A stretch of DNA of 64,000 bases from Yinghuangia sp035454725 (GTDB taxonomy: Bacteria; Actinomycetota; Actinomycetes; Streptomycetales; Streptomycetaceae), in the NCBI RefSeq assembly GCF_051388935.1, contig NZ_JBPKBI010000017.1, forward strand, positions 62,001 to 126,000, in the 5' to 3' direction. This document shows positions 15,648-24,411 of the stretch, piece by piece; position 1 is the stretch's first letter, and each line of letters opens with the position of its first letter. The notes under the pieces are model-generated. The model searched no databases. It had not been told where the DNA came from and worked only from the letters and a program-made list of their open reading frames with translations. The translations under genes were made by a program, and so were the position numbers.

Positions 15648-16738
15648 CGCTGCCTGCCGATGTCCGTTCCGGGAACGTCGGCGTCGGCGTCGTCGGTGGC
15701 GGTGACGGCGGCGATCAGGTCGCGAAGTACCTGGCTGTGCGGGCCGGGAGGAAGGTCGTCCAGGGCCTGGTGGCATTGCAGGGCGTACTCCTGGGCGATT
15801 ACCTGCGCCTGCTTGAGCGCCCCGGTCTCCTCCAGCAGAGCGGCCAGTTCCTCGTGACGAGCGGACGGATCGTCGGCGAGCAGGGCCGTCAGCCGCGTCC
15901 GCGCGCGGGCGTCGCCCAGAGCGCCGACGAGGACCAGCGGCAGCGCTGGGCGGGCGTTGCGCAGATCGCTGTCCGCCGGCTTGCCCTCGCGCGCGGCGGT
16001 GGAGGTGTACGGCAGCAGGTCGTCCCGGATCTGGAAGGCGATACCCAGCGCCTGCCCGTACGCGGCCAGGGCCCGCACCTGGCGGGCGCCGCCTCCTCCG
16101 AGCAGCGCCCCCATCTCGCAGGAGGCCCGCAGCAGCGCCGCCGTCTTCAGCCGCGCCGTCTCCGCGTAGTCGGCCAACGCTGATGCGCAACCGGCGCCCT
16201 GCACAGTGGTGGTCCAGCCGAGCTCGCGGGCGACGCCTTCGGCCATGTCCCGCCCGGCAGCGGCCAAGACACCGACTGCCTGCTGAACCGCGCGGGCCGG
16301 GACGCCGCGTTCCGCGCACCGCGCCACCTGCTCGAACGCGGCGAAAAGCAGTCCGTCACCGGCCAGGATCGCCAGCGGGGTGCCGAACCGCCGGTGCACC
16401 GCCGGTCTTCCGCGCCGCAACTCGTCGCCGTCGACGATGTCGTCGTGGACGAGGCTGCCCACGTGCAGCAACTCCATCCCCACCGCCGCGGGCAGGACCT
16501 CCTCCCGCCGACCCCCCACCGCGGCGGCCGACTCCACCAGCAGCACCGGCCGCAGCAGCTTGCCCGGCGAGGCAAGCGCCCATCCGCTCACCTCAGTCAA
16601 CGCATCGCCACCGCGCTCGGCCAGCCACTCCGCCACTGCGCGGCCCACCGTCGCGGCCGCAGCGCTGCCGGCCCACCGCAACCCGTCCCCGCTGCCGGCC
16701 GATTCACCGACCTGCTGCCCGCGGCCGTCTGTCCCCAC
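15644..16738 (-). CDS. Polyprenyl (isoprenyl) diphosphate synthetase
   Basis: Trans-isoprenyl diphosphate synthase of about 364 residues. I choose GTG 16738, with AGGTG eight bases upstream; the frame is open to 16918 and the start is not certain. The first Asp-rich motif is HDDIVDGDELRRGRPAVHRR (Asp near 99, 100, 103). The second is FQIRDDLLPY near 236-244, in which the last Asp of DDxxD is Pro; the first two Asp remain. Small residues (Gly, Ser) lie four and five positions before the first motif, where farnesyl synthases carry aromatic residues, so a longer chain is plausible. Its stop overlaps the UbiA start, so chain synthesis and transfer are co-expressed. Confidence 0.92.
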   Translation of the reverse strand: MGTDGRGQQVGESAGSGDGLRWAGSAAAATVGRAVAEWLAERGGDALTEVSGWALASPGKLLRPVLLVESAAAVGGRREEVLPAAVGMELLHVGSLVHDDIVDGDELRRGRPAVHRRFGTPLAILAGDGLLFAAFEQVARCAERGVPARAVQQAVGVLAAAGRDMAEGVARELGWTTTVQGAGCASALADYAETARLKTAALLRASCEMGALLGGGGARQVRALAAYGQALGIAFQIRDDLLPYTSTAAREGKPADSDLRNARPALPLVLVGALGDARARTRLTALLADDPSARHEELAALLEETGALKQAQVIAQEYALQCHQALDDLPPGPHSQVLRDLIAAVTATDDADADVPGTDIGRQR

Positions 16739-16955
16739 GTGTACGTCACCTGTCCCGGACCGAATCCTTGAGGTACACGCGGACAACGATCCAGATGGCA
16801 CGCAGTCACACCCACGCTTCCCCCGGTGAGCTCCCGGATGGGCGCGCCCTGTCGCCCTCGCCGACCGGCGGAGCCGGGCAGTCGGCGAACGCGTCGCGGC
16901 GTATGAATCGACCTTCACCCCTCAGGGCACGCGACTCCCAGTCACGACGAGCCCC

Positions 16956-17280
16956 GTGACCACGGTGGTTCGGGTGGACGTGGCGCCACCGAGCGAGGAC
17001 GCCGGCGGTCTCGGCGACACGGAACCCGAACGACACATGCTCCACTGGAAGGCGAACAGAGAGCGGGACCCCCGCCAAGAGTGGTACATGGGCGCCCCTC
17101 GCGCCGAACGGGCCGAGGCTGTCGCGTGGCTGCGGCGCAACGAGCCGACCACGGCGTACCGGGTGTCATCCGGTGGCCGACGTGCCGCACAGGGTGTGTG
17201 CCTGGGAGTCCCTCGCTTCGCTGGTGCGCTGTCTGCCGGTGATGCGCGCGTCGTTCGCAGCCAGCGCCGAGGCCGCCTAG
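16956..17280 (+). pseudogene. Unrecognised small ORF, probably frameshifted
   Basis: From GTG 16956 a frame with strong GC3 bias encodes a charged segment (HMLHWKANRERDPRQEWYMG, then RAEAVAWLRRNEPTTAYRV). Near 17165 coding character moves to the next frame, which gives ADVPHRVCAWESLASLVRCL and ends at TAG 17278-17280. One indel would join both into about 108 residues. I do not recognise the family. Immediately downstream (17284-17370) there is a short Arg-rich stretch ending in RLAELGI that vaguely recalls helicase-associated repeats; too weak to call. Either a decayed gene or a sequencing error. Confidence 0.4.
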
Positions 17281-17499
17281 GCGATGCACCGCGAACGTCG
17301 CCGAACCAAAAACCGTTGGGACAACGTCACCGTCGAAGAACACCAACGCCTTGCAGAACTCGGCATCGGTTCGGGGATGACGTGCCGGCGGCGCCTGGTC
17401 GGCCGCGTCTGCCGCGGGCCGGTGGCACGCCCTCACAACCAGAGGGGGAACCCCCCACGTCACGGTGTTCCGGCACGGGGCCGACACGCTTCCGTGTTC

Positions 17500-19101
17500 C
17501 TACGCGAAGTCCCGCCAGTGCCGGGTCATGTATTCAGCGCTGCGGAGTGTCCAGGCGACCTGCGTGAATGTCGGGTTGACGCTGGAGCCGGTCGGAAACA
17601 CGCCCGGTGTCGCGATGAAGAGATTTTCGAGGTCGTGCGTCTGCCCGTGGGATGTCACAACAGAAGTGCGGGGGTGGTTTCCCATGATGGTTCCGCCCAT
17701 GATGTGCGCGGTTGCCCGGGCTCCGGCCCACGCCTCCGTGGCACCTGCGGCATGCATGATCTCCAGCCCCTGTGCCAAAGCGGCGTCCTGGAGCGCATGC
17801 GCGTTGTCGTCGTGATCATGGGTGACCATGGCGATCGGCATTCCGTGCTCGTCCCGCTCGTCGAGCAGGGTCAGCCGGTTGTCGGCGCTCACAGTGCCGG
17901 TGCCGATAAGGTCCATGGACGCGAGATGGCCGGACGCCCGGCGCATGAACGCGTCCAACCGCGCGCCGTCCAGGTCAGCCCGGGACATCGCGATGCCCGC
18001 GAGGTCGTTGGGTTTCTTCGAGGTGCCGATGAGCCACTGGTAGCCGCCGAAGTATCCCCCCTTGGCCGGGTCGGAGTCGTGGTCCTCCTGGCACAGCAGC
18101 TGAGCACCGGTCGGTCCACGGCCGATGTCGGTCCGCTCGGCGAACAACCCATACAGGCTGAGCAGCGCGTGTACGTGGATGAAGCGGCCGACCAATCCGC
18201 TGGAGTTGGCCAGGCCACCCTCGGCGGAGTTGAGCAGAAGCCGGGGCGTTTCCAGAGCGAAGGCAGCCAGTACGACCACCTTCGCCTCCTGCACATGCCG
18301 TCGTCCCCTGTCGTCAACGTACTCCACGCCGGAGGCGCGGCCCCGCCTGCTCAGCACGCGGAGTACGTGGATCCCGGTGCGGAACTCCGCGCCGGCCTGC
18401 TTCGCCTCCGGGATGAAGGTGACCAGCGGGTTTCCCAAGGCACCGATCGAACACCCCGAGTCGCACCAGCCGTTGAGGTCGCACGCCGGCCGGCCCTTGT
18501 ACGGCCGGGACAAGATCGCCTGGGGCGCCGGCGAGGTACGCAGACCAAGCGCGTCGAACCCTCTCTTGAGGATGCGCCCGTGCGCCTGCAGAGGCAGCGG
18601 CGGAAGCGGGTACGGAGCGCCGGGCGGACGCCAGACTTCCGCCCGGGCGTCACCGGACATGCCGACATCGCGCTGCGCACGGTCGTAATAGGGCCGCAAG
18701 TCGTCGTAGCCCAGTGGCCAGTCCAATTGCCACCCGTATCGGGTGCGCACGTCGAAGTCGGCGGCATGCATGCGGAACCAGCCCGCATAGTGGTGGATAC
18801 CCGCACCGCCCATGCCGCGTCCGAGATTGAAGCCAATTCCTACCGGATCACGGCCCTGGCTGCGGTACAGCCCAGTGCCGCCACGGAGCCGACGGGACCA
18901 GATCTGGGAGCTGACGAGGTCTCGTGACTGCCAGTCCGGACCCGACTCCAGAACCAGTACCCGCTTTCCCGCGCGCGCCAGCTCTCGGGCGACGATCGAT
19001 CCGGCGTACCCAGCGCCCACGATGACCGCGTCCACCGCCCGGTCGCCCGACGGCGACCGTCCGATGGCGTCCCCGCTCGTTGCCCGCACCGCGTTCACCA
19101 T
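17500..19101 (-). CDS. GMC-family FAD-dependent oxidoreductase (large subunit)
   Basis: 533-residue glucose-methanol-choline type flavoprotein. N-terminal FAD-binding Rossmann motif VIVGAGYAGSIVARELA at about 25-41 followed by VLVLESG. The C-terminal part has the motif region HIMGGTIMG and later LFIATPGVFPTGSSVNPT, as in the large subunits of membrane-bound sugar-acid/alcohol dehydrogenases (gluconate 2-dehydrogenase group). It oxidises an alcohol or sugar group and passes electrons onward. ATG 19101 overlaps by seven bases the end of the small-subunit-like gene, so the two form one transcription unit. No cytochrome c subunit follows, unlike the classic three-subunit enzyme; the acceptor is unknown. 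Confidence 0.9.
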   Translation of the reverse strand: MVNAVRATSGDAIGRSPSGDRAVDAVIVGAGYAGSIVARELARAGKRVLVLESGPDWQSRDLVSSQIWSRRLRGGTGLYRSQGRDPVGIGFNLGRGMGGAGIHHYAGWFRMHAADFDVRTRYGWQLDWPLGYDDLRPYYDRAQRDVGMSGDARAEVWRPPGAPYPLPPLPLQAHGRILKRGFDALGLRTSPAPQAILSRPYKGRPACDLNGWCDSGCSIGALGNPLVTFIPEAKQAGAEFRTGIHVLRVLSRRGRASGVEYVDDRGRRHVQEAKVVVLAAFALETPRLLLNSAEGGLANSSGLVGRFIHVHALLSLYGLFAERTDIGRGPTGAQLLCQEDHDSDPAKGGYFGGYQWLIGTSKKPNDLAGIAMSRADLDGARLDAFMRRASGHLASMDLIGTGTVSADNRLTLLDERDEHGMPIAMVTHDHDDNAHALQDAALAQGLEIMHAAGATEAWAGARATAHIMGGTIMGNHPRTSVVTSHGQTHDLENLFIATPGVFPTGSSVNPTFTQVAWTLRSAEYMTRHWRDFA

Positions 19102-19655
19102 GACGTCACCGGCTCAATCTGGGGTCGGTACGGAAGACCGATGTGGGCGTATCCCGCCGGCACCCCGTATACGACGTCGATCGCATCGCCCCGCGTGACG
19201 AGGCGGAACAACGCGAACGGCGGTCCATCCCACGAGAGTTCACCTCTGCTCAGGATGTCGAGAAGATCAGAGCGCTGCGCACCGGACGACATCACGAAAG
19301 GCACGCCGAAGCGCGCCCGACTCGCCGCATCCAACGCATTCGCCCCGGCCTGATAAAAACCAGCCCATGGCGGCGGCCAGTCGAAATACCGAATGCCGAG
19401 CAGTGCGTCATCAGGCTTCTTGGCAAGCTGTGTTGTCACAAAATCGACAACGCCGTGATCCGCAGCCCCCGGCACCAGCAGATCGCACCACGCCTCGATT
19501 GTCCTCGTCCATTCCAGCGCGGCAGGTGGTTCCGCGCTGCTCGGCGAAGCCGTAGACGGAGGCGCACCGACGGTGACCAGGGAAGCCCAGGCCAGAAGCG
19601 CACCGAACCCGGCGGCCTGTCGCAAGAAGACTTTTCGTGTGATGTTTTCGCGCAC
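19095..19655 (-). CDS. Gluconate 2-dehydrogenase subunit 3 family protein, Tat-type signal
   Basis: 186-residue protein starting at GTG 19655 with ACGGAGG about ten bases upstream; the open frame to 19895 is not credible upstream of this. The N-terminus TRKVFLRQAAG followed by a hydrophobic stretch resembles a twin-arginine signal with Arg-Lys instead of Arg-Arg. The mature part (WCDLLVPGAADHGVVDFV, and later RYFDWPP and FYQAGANALDAASRARFG) fits the small subunit of GMC dehydrogenases, which chaperones the FAD subunit and carries it through the Tat pathway. It overlaps the GMC gene. I infer that the complex works outside the membrane, since the GMC protein itself has no signal peptide. Confidence 0.82.
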   Translation of the reverse strand: MRENITRKVFLRQAAGFGALLAWASLVTVGAPPSTASPSSAEPPAALEWTRTIEAWCDLLVPGAADHGVVDFVTTQLAKKPDDALLGIRYFDWPPPWAGFYQAGANALDAASRARFGVPFVMSSGAQRSDLLDILSRGELSWDGPPFALFRLVTRGDAIDVVYGVPAGYAHIGLPYRPQIEPVTSW

Positions 19656-20174
19656 GGACGATACCTCCGTCGGCGGGACGGCGTCGACGCTTGGCTGTCG
19701 GGGGAGTTTCCGGGGCCGCGCCGGACATGGACAATAGCGGGAGCGGCGATGGCTGGGTGATGTATTTTTCGGACTGATCCCAAAAATCGTGCGGCGTGAG
19801 CCATGCCCCGGAGCAAGGTACTTGCAGCGGACGGAGTTCGGCTTCTGTCCGGCATCCAGTTGGCACGTACCAACCGAAACGAATGGCGGCGCCACGAATC
19901 CGGACCGCGAAAGCCTGCTGGGCGGGTGTACTGCGCGGTATACGGTTCGGGTTTCGCATGACGTGCTTGTGCAGCCTTCGCGCTTGAAACGAGGCCGGAG
20001 CCGATCCGATGGCAGTGTCGGATATCTCGTGGATCAAGCAAAGGACCGCGCCCGATGGATTGCCGACCGCGACAGGAGGTTTGCCCCGGCGGCCGGCCGT
20101 GGTGGGGCGGCGGCATGCGGGCCCACCGGGCGGCAAGCTGCTCGCTGTAGGCGACCCGACCTCCGACGTCGTCC

Positions 20175-20265
20175 GCCGAGCTCGACTACTTCGACGAGCC
20201 ACACCTGGCCCGCGCGCTGTGCTCCTACATCGGACGCACCGCCTGGCAGCTGCGCAGAGCGTCGA
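20175..20265 (+). pseudogene. AraC-type helix-turn-helix fragment
   Basis: About 30 codons translate to AELDYFDEPHLARAL followed by SYIGRTAWQL, matching the second helix-turn-helix of AraC regulators (the GYxDQxHLxRxF...GxTPxxL pattern). No intact frame leads into it and the first HTH and effector domain are absent. The remaining 740 bases between 19656 and 20395 contain the promoter side of the minus-strand operon at 19655 and nothing else I can assign. A relic only. Confidence 0.4.
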
Positions 20266-20395
20266 CGGCGCGTGCAGCGTGCGCAGAACGCGATGGCGGG
20301 ACCGACTCGCGGAGCCGTGGCGCCTCCCGGGGTGGGCCGAGGACGAGACTCTGATCGGGGGCTGTATCGGGAGATGGGACCGTGACAAGGTCCGG

Positions 20396-21352
20396 TCAGA
20401 GCGCGGCGCCGAGGGTGGCCAGGAACTCCTGCGTGCGGTGGCGGGAAGCGCGGCGGTCCTGTGGTGTGGCGCCGAGGGGGACGATGCGGGCGGCGAGGTC
20501 GGTGACGCCTGCGTCGCGGTAGCGCCTGAGTCGGGTGAGGACGGCTGATTCGTCGCCGACGGCCATGGTGTCTCCCACGTCCTCGGCGTCCCCGTGTTGG
20601 AGCAGGCGTGCGTAGTTGGGTGAGATGTCGGCGTGCCCGAGGACTTCGCTTGCGAATTCCCGTGCCGTGTCGACCTCGTCGTTGCGGCAGAGCGCGACCG
20701 GCACTCCGGCGATGACGCGCGGCGCCGGTCGTCCGGCGGCGGAGGCGGCCTTGGTGATGCGCGGCACGATGTGCTCGGCGACGGCCCGTTCGTCCGCCAT
20801 CCACAGGATCGTGCCGGACGCCTCCTCGCCCGCGAGGCGGAGCATGGCCGGGCCCAGTGCGGAGATGACCACCGGCATCGGTTGCGGTTCGGCGACGTCG
20901 AGGGGGCTGTGGACGTGGTACGTGGCGTTCTCGACATCGACGCGGCCGTACCCCGCGAAGGCCCGTGTGAGCACCGCGAGATAGTCGCGCAGCAACGCGG
21001 CAGGGCGCTCGTACGGAAGACCGAGTTGGTCCTCGACGATCCAGTGGTGTGACGGCCCGAGGCCGAGCGTGAACCGTCCGGCGCAGGCGGCCTGCGTGGT
21101 CAGTGCCTGCTGCGCCATCGGGATCGGGTGACGTGTCTGAAGCGGCACGACTGCGGTGCCCAGTTCGATCCGCTCGGTCACCCGGCCGGCGATGGCGATG
21201 GCGGTCAACGCGTCGAGATAGCCCGGGATTTGGGGGACCCACAGCGACGCGAACCCGTCGCGCTCGGCGGCTTGGATGTCCTCGACCAAGCCGTCCAGCC
21301 GCTCGGCGCGCGTGCGTTCTTTGTCGCTGCCCACCATCAGGCCGATACGCAT
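20396..21352 (-). CDS. LLM-class F420-dependent oxidoreductase
   Basis: 318-residue luciferase-like TIM-barrel enzyme. ATG 21352 opens MRIGLMVG and has GGGGAAG upstream. Family segments: IELGTAVVPLQTRHP, FTLGLGPSH, PVVISALGP and a C-terminal TEFLA-like helix. It resembles the enzyme at 3335-4243 in many blocks (ELGTA, LGxGPSH, SALGP), but is not an obvious recent duplicate. Expected to use F420H2 or F420 for hydride transfer. It stands alone between an AraC relic and a truncated small gene, so no pathway can be assigned. Confidence 0.9.
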   Translation of the reverse strand: MRIGLMVGSDKERTRAERLDGLVEDIQAAERDGFASLWVPQIPGYLDALTAIAIAGRVTERIELGTAVVPLQTRHPIPMAQQALTTQAACAGRFTLGLGPSHHWIVEDQLGLPYERPAALLRDYLAVLTRAFAGYGRVDVENATYHVHSPLDVAEPQPMPVVISALGPAMLRLAGEEASGTILWMADERAVAEHIVPRITKAASAAGRPAPRVIAGVPVALCRNDEVDTAREFASEVLGHADISPNYARLLQHGDAEDVGDTMAVGDESAVLTRLRRYRDAGVTDLAARIVPLGATPQDRRASRHRTQEFLATLGAAL

Positions 21353-21473
21353 GACTTCCCCGTTCTGCCGTCGGTGCCCGAACCGCTCGGCGCCGCAGAC
21401 GCATTGCGGCGACGGGGCGCACGATACCGGTCGTCAGCCGGGCGAGGCGCCATGGTGACGAGGTGAAAGTCGG

Positions 21474-21719
21474 TCAGGGTGCCGTTGTTGCTTCGGCGTC
21501 ATGTACGTGGCGTGCGGTCGGCGGCGAGCCTGCATCCCGGCGGACCTGCCTCCGAACCGCCTCTCTCCCACCATCGATTTGCATCTGGGTGGTGGCACGC
21601 AGCGCGTCCGCCGAAACCTGAGCCTGCCTGGCCGCGCCCAGCAGCGTCAGCCACACACCAGCCGTCGTCGGAACAGCGGTGATCGCAGCACCAACGACAA
21701 TCCCCATAGCCTCGTTCAC
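21474..21719 (-). CDS. Small one-helix membrane protein, apparently truncated
   Basis: 81 residues from GTG 21719 (ATG 21707 possible). One N-terminal transmembrane helix (GIVVGAAITAVPTTAGVWLTL), then a charged helical stretch that breaks off after RRQVRRDA into low-complexity sequence. Related actinobacterial proteins continue with a long cytoplasmic coiled coil at this point, so the gene looks 3'-truncated by a deletion. Function unknown. Confidence 0.4.
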   Translation of the reverse strand: MNEAMGIVVGAAITAVPTTAGVWLTLLGAARQAQVSADALRATTQMQIDGGREAVRRQVRRDAGSPPTARHVHDAEATTAP

Positions 21720-21934
21720 GCCCGAGAGATATCACGAAGCGCATGGCATTGTTTCCGAAATAGCAAACTATATCCGTATTATCCAACCCTCCGGGGCCGT
21801 CATGGGTGCCGGAACCGGTACAGCCGCCGGGCCGTCGTCGGCCCGCCCGCCCGCCGTCGACAGCCGGTCACAGAGAACCACGTCCGGTACTGCGATCCGC
21901 GCGGCGTGTCAGTGTGCGGCGGAAGGATGCGGTC

Positions 21935-23992
21935 ATGGATACCGCACCCGCTGCTGTCTTGGCCGACCGTGCCGCGTACGTCGAAGCCGTCGAGCAGGTC
22001 CGTGTCGCCGCGGCCGCGTACTACGGCGACGGAACCTCCGCGCTGGACGACGACGCGTTCGACCGGCTGATGCGCGGCATCGCCCTATACGAGGAGGCGC
22101 ACCCCGGGGACGCTGTCGCGGAGTCGCCGACCGGCCAGGTCGCGGCGGGCGCGGTCGCCGGCGGCGACGTCGTCCACACCATACCGATGCTGAGCCTGGA
22201 CAACATCTTCGACCACGACGGCCTCCTGCGGTGGGGTACGGGTCTGGCCCGGCGGCTGGGCCGCGAACCGCAGGGATTCCACGTCGGGCCGAAGATCGAC
22301 GGGCTCGCCGTGGCCGCGTACTACACCGACGGGAAGCTCACCCGGCTGGTCACCCGGGGCAACGGGACCACCGGTGAGGACGTCTCCCACGCGATCGGAA
22401 CCGTCGACGGGCTGCCCGACACGCTCAACGAGCCGGTGAGCGCCGAGGTGCGCGGTGAAATCGTGCTGACCACCGAGCAGTTCGACCAGGCCAACCGCAT
22501 CCGCGCCCAGTACGGCGAACCGGTGTTCTCCAACCCCCGCAACGCCGCCGCCGGTTCCCTGCGCGCCACCGGCCGCGCCTACACCATCCCGTTGTCCTGC
22601 TACGCCTACACCCTGCTGCCCGGCCCCGACGCACCCGACAACGACGCCTTCGCGGGCCGCACCCACAGCGAGCTCGTCGACACCCTCGGCAGGCTCGGCG
22701 TGCGCACTGTCGCCGACACCCCCGTCGGGACCCGCACCCTGCGCGACCTGGACGCCGCCCGCGACTACATCGACACCGTCGCCGCGCAACGCGACGCGCT
22801 GCCGCTCGGGATCGACGGCGTCGTCGTCAAAGCCGACCACCCCGACGACCAGCACGACGCCGGCGCGGGATCACGCGCGCCCCGCTGGGCGGTGGCCTAC
22901 AAGTTCCCCGCGGTGGAGAAGACCACCCGGATCCTCGACGTCACCTGGGCGACCGGACGCACCGGCTTCCTCGCACCGCGCGCACAACTCGCGCCCGTCG
23001 ACATCGCCGGCGTCACCGTCGCCTACGCCACGCTCCACAGTCCCGGCATGATCACCAAACTGGACCTGCGGACAGGCGACACCGTCACCGTCCGCCGCGC
23101 GGGCGACGTCATCCCGTACATCGTCGGCCCGGTCGTCGCGCTGCGCACCGGAGAGGAAGCACCGATCGAACTGCCCGACCGCTGCCCGGCCTGCGGCGGG
23201 GAGATCGACCGCGCCCAGGAACGCTGGCGGTGCCTCCAGGGCCGTGCGTGCGACCTGTCCCGTTCGGTGGAATACGCCGTCGGACGCGACCAGTTCGACA
23301 TCGAAGGCCTCGGCCCGAAGATCGTCGAACGCCTCGTCGCCGACGGCGCGGTGGCGGACATCGCCGACCTGTTCACCCTCACCCGCGAGCAACTCGTCGC
23401 CGCCACCGGCAGCGAGAAGAACACCGACAAGATCCTGGCCAACATCACCGCCGCGAAAGACCGCCCCCTCAGCCGCGTCTTCTGCGCACTCGGCGTCCGC
23501 GGCACCGGCCGCAGCATGTCCCGGCGCATCGCCCGCCACTTCGGCACCATGACCGCCATCCAGGACACCGACACCGACGGCCTCCAGCAAGTCGAAGGCA
23601 TCGGCCCGGAGAAGGCCGCCATGCTCCTGGCCGAACTCGCCGAACTGGCACCCGTCATCGCCAAACTCGCCGCCGCAGGAGTCAACCAGACCGAACCCGG
23701 CCCGCCGAACTCCTCCGACCCGGATGCCGACACCCCCGCGGCGCCGCTGGCCGGGATGACCGTGGTGGCGACCGGCAGCATGACCGGGCCGCTCGCCGAC
23801 CTCTCGCGCAATGCCGTCAACGAACTCATCGAACGCGCAGGCGGGCGCGCGGGTTCCAGCGTCTCCAAGACCACAGGACTCCTCGTCGCCGGAGCCAACG
23901 CCGGCTCGAAGAAGAGCAAAGCCGAATCGCTGGGCATCACCGTTGTCAGCCCTGAGGAGTTCGCCGAGATGGTCGGGGCGTATCTGGGATAA
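21935..23992 (+). CDS. ligA: NAD+-dependent DNA ligase
   Basis: 685-residue ligase that seals nicks using NAD+. ATG 21935 follows GGAAGGA; upstream extension to 21806 is not family-like. Domains in order: Ia region (DDDAFDRLM, then HTIPMLSLDNIF), adenylation domain with the AMP-lysine motif GPKIDGLA, oligomer-binding fold (TGFLAPRAQLAPV), four-Cys zinc finger (CPACG ... C-x5-C), helix-hairpin-helix repeats (VEGIGPEKA) and a C-terminal BRCT domain (LAGMTVVATGSM). All expected parts are present. It stands outside any replication context, with small unrelated genes at both sides, so it may be a second, accessory ligase; the genome would have to be checked. Confidence 0.93.
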   Translation: MDTAPAAVLADRAAYVEAVEQVRVAAAAYYGDGTSALDDDAFDRLMRGIALYEEAHPGDAVAESPTGQVAAGAVAGGDVVHTIPMLSLDNIFDHDGLLRWGTGLARRLGREPQGFHVGPKIDGLAVAAYYTDGKLTRLVTRGNGTTGEDVSHAIGTVDGLPDTLNEPVSAEVRGEIVLTTEQFDQANRIRAQYGEPVFSNPRNAAAGSLRATGRAYTIPLSCYAYTLLPGPDAPDNDAFAGRTHSELVDTLGRLGVRTVADTPVGTRTLRDLDAARDYIDTVAAQRDALPLGIDGVVVKADHPDDQHDAGAGSRAPRWAVAYKFPAVEKTTRILDVTWATGRTGFLAPRAQLAPVDIAGVTVAYATLHSPGMITKLDLRTGDTVTVRRAGDVIPYIVGPVVALRTGEEAPIELPDRCPACGGEIDRAQERWRCLQGRACDLSRSVEYAVGRDQFDIEGLGPKIVERLVADGAVADIADLFTLTREQLVAATGSEKNTDKILANITAAKDRPLSRVFCALGVRGTGRSMSRRIARHFGTMTAIQDTDTDGLQQVEGIGPEKAAMLLAELAELAPVIAKLAAAGVNQTEPGPPNSSDPDADTPAAPLAGMTVVATGSMTGPLADLSRNAVNELIERAGGRAGSSVSKTTGLLVAGANAGSKKSKAESLGITVVSPEEFAEMVGAYLG

Positions 23993-24105
23993 AGGCCAGC
24001 GCAACGTGAGGCCTTCTGGGTTGGCTGGCTTGACAGTTGCCGCATGTAGTTTTGTCCGTCGTTTGATCGAGACCAATAGCACGTACGGACATCAGGAGTC
24101 AGACC

Positions 24106-24350
24106 ATGGCTGTACCTCTCGACGCCCTCCTGGAACTGCGCCGGGCCGCTTCGGCGGGGCTGCTTGAACTCGACGAGGCCGGGCCGCATCCTGACAGCGC
24201 GACGTCGACACCGGACGCACCACCGGGGTCTCCCAGTCGGGGGTGCGGCAGGTCATCGCCGAGGTCGCCGACAACGCCGCGACGTTCATGCCCGCGTCGG
24301 AGTGGGCTGCCCGAGAAATTCTTTCGGCGAATCCGACCCGGCAGCGATGA
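24106..24350 (+). pseudogene. Small ORF with a probable frameshift
   Basis: ATG 24106 with CAGGAG upstream begins a high-GC3 frame (MAVPLDALLELRRAASAGLL). Around 24190 coding character switches to another frame, reading TGVSQSGVRQVIAEVADN and then ASEWAAREILS before a TGA at 24348-24350. A single indel would give one protein of about 80 residues. I do not recognise it. Either a decayed gene or a base error. Confidence 0.35.
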
Positions 24351-24411
24351 GTTCGAGCGGTGAGTTCGGTCAACACATCAGAGGTACGTTCACCTGATGT
24401 CGGGAGGAACC

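Noticed and set aside
15999..16030. Second Asp-rich motif DDLLP taken as inactivating the polyprenyl synthetase
   Set aside because: The first two Asp are retained and the surrounding sequence is normal, so loss of activity cannot be concluded.
14619..16319. 566-residue frame that would extend the UbiA protein by about 220 residues
   Set aside because: The extension overlaps the polyprenyl synthetase in another frame; the GTG at 15647 in a GTGA overlap is the natural start.
17284..17370. Helicase-associated repeat remnant
   Set aside because: Only a vague resemblance over some 25 residues; not enough to name.
17284..18927. 547-residue open frame on the plus strand
   Set aside because: Antisense to the GMC oxidoreductase, which has clear FAD and C-terminal motifs; the plus frame has none.
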